Shown one piece after another: positions 14,012-16,036 of a stretch of 16,036 bases of DNA (position 1 is the first letter of the stretch; each line of letters opens with the position of its first letter). Made by a program: the position numbers and the translations under genes. Under the pieces are notes generated by a model. It had not been told where the DNA came from. It saw only the letters and a list, made by a program, of their open reading frames with translations, and ran no database searches. The stretch comes from J088 sp003695505 [NCBI: Candidatus Dadabacteria bacterium] (GTDB lineage: Bacteria > J088). The DNA lies in contig RFIY01000123.1 of assembly GCA_003695505.1 (NCBI GenBank), positions 1 to 16,036 of the forward strand. Reading direction: 5' to 3'.

Positions 14012-14469
14012 TGCCTGCAGGCCGCCAGAAATCGCTCCGGCTTGACGATGGTCGGAAACGGACGCATCATCAGATCGCCCTTCTGCCGTACGAGCAGCGT
14101 CGGATAACCGGAGATGCGCAACTGATGGGCCAGTTCTCGCGCGCGCGGATCTTCCTCAGCGTTGATTTTGACGCGCGAAAATCCGCTCAGACATTGCTGG
14201 ATCTCCGGATGCGGCAGGATCTCGCGGTTGAGCTTGCGGCAATAGGGGCACCAGTCGGTGTAGACGTAGACGAGTAACGGTTTCCCGGTCTCGAGGTGCA
14301 TTTTCGCGGCGATGTCGAACCCATCCGGCCCGTCAAGCCAGACACCGGGGACGCCGTCATGGTTCTCGACGATTGGCTGCGATACGGGAGCGTCTTTCGC
14401 CCGGACGGACCAGGGAACTGCGAGTGAGACAAGCAACAACAAAGCGATCGACAAGGCGCGAATATGCAT
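13990..14469 (-). CDS. Exported thioredoxin-fold protein (CPYC active site)
   Basis: A 159-residue secreted thiol-disulfide protein. A signal peptide (about 1-24, MHIRALSIALLLLVSLAV, cleavage near VRA-KD) precedes a thioredoxin domain with the redox motif CPYC (C74-C77) in YTDWCPYCRKL and the cis-Pro P123 in ISGYPTLLV. Two further Cys (C93, C151) may pair. The WCPYC form and the surrounding KPLLVYVYTDWC resemble Thioredoxin_7 and DsbD-gamma-like reductases; I cannot say whether it reduces or oxidises. The ATG at 14467-14469 begins the signal peptide; GGA nine bases upstream is a weak ribosome site. It stands alone, 60 bases downstream of the mdh terminator, so it probably has its own promoter. 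Confidence 0.85.
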   Translation of the reverse strand: MHIRALSIALLLLVSLAVPWSVRAKDAPVSQPIVENHDGVPGVWLDGPDGFDIAAKMHLETGKPLLVYVYTDWCPYCRKLNREILPHPEIQQCLSGFSRVKINAEEDPRARELAHQLRISGYPTLLVRQKGDLMMRPFPTIVKPERFLAACRQEQGRTR

Positions 14470-14529
14470 CGGTCAATTCCGTGTCCAGAAGCGTTCTGAC
14501 GTTTCAGCAGAATAGCATGCCAGACGATC

Positions 14530-14567
14530 ACAAAGAAAGACGGGCGACCGCTTCCGCGACCGCCCGT
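14530..14567 (-). terminator. Rho-independent terminator of the icd-mdh operon
   Basis: Minus strand: the outer stem ACGGGCG/CGCCCGT (14540-14546 with 14561-14567) continues through five more pairs, two of them G-U, to a GGAA tetraloop of the GNRA type, followed by TCTTTCTTTG. It lies 25 bases after the mdh stop. Confidence 0.85.
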
Positions 14568-14592
14568 GCTCGATTCTGGATTGTCGCCCTGT

Positions 14593-16036
<1,444 letters not shown>

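Overview
The window is GC-rich, densely coding bacterial chromosome carrying mostly housekeeping genes. Five features point to a deltaproteobacterial (Myxococcota-like) lineage: pilB-pilT-pilC gene order, an F0 cluster atpZ-atpI-atpB-atpE detached from the F1 genes, an ATP synthase c subunit with a signal peptide, an icd-mdh pair, and a DUF1844 protein next to an HtrA protease. This placement is inference from gene content. No insertion sequence, phage gene, integrase or CRISPR array is visible.

Layout. (1) 1-3540, minus: pilB, pilT and the start of pilC form a tight type IV pilus motor operon. A likely sigma70 promoter (3583-3612) lies ahead of pilB, just past the terminator of the next unit. 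(2) 3650-5660, minus: atpZ, atpI, atpB, atpE and rpsU (bS21) run in order with overlaps or short gaps and end at a strong hairpin-plus-U-tract terminator. atpB begins with TTG. (3) 5666-6859, plus: a promoter, tRNA-Leu(GAG), then an EI24/CysZ-like membrane protein gene. (4) 6848-10386, minus: a secreted protein with a degenerate M1-peptidase-like domain, thrombospondin type 3 repeats and a CBM9/DOMON-like tail, followed by a lipoprotein GH31 glycosidase of the YihQ subgroup. (5) 10625-12756, minus: a DUF1844 protein overlapping a two-PDZ HtrA protease, with its own promoter. (6) 13023-13946, plus: tRNA-Leu(CAA) running into a lipoprotein gene whose only workable start codon lies inside the tRNA. 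(7) 13990-14469, minus: an exported thioredoxin-fold protein with a CPYC site. (8) 14530-16036, minus: the end of icd, then mdh and its terminator.

Functionally, the genes cover pilus extension and retraction, the proton- or sodium-translocating F0 sector, two leucine tRNAs, two consecutive TCA-cycle enzymes, and an envelope group (HtrA protease, thioredoxin-fold protein, two certain lipoproteins, one exported putative carbohydrate-binding protein). The least ordinary parts are the pseudo-peptidase/GH31 pair, the lipoprotein start inside a tRNA, rpsU at the end of the F0 operon, and the shortened polar loop of the c subunit. I do not see a clearly new multi-gene defence or mobile system here.
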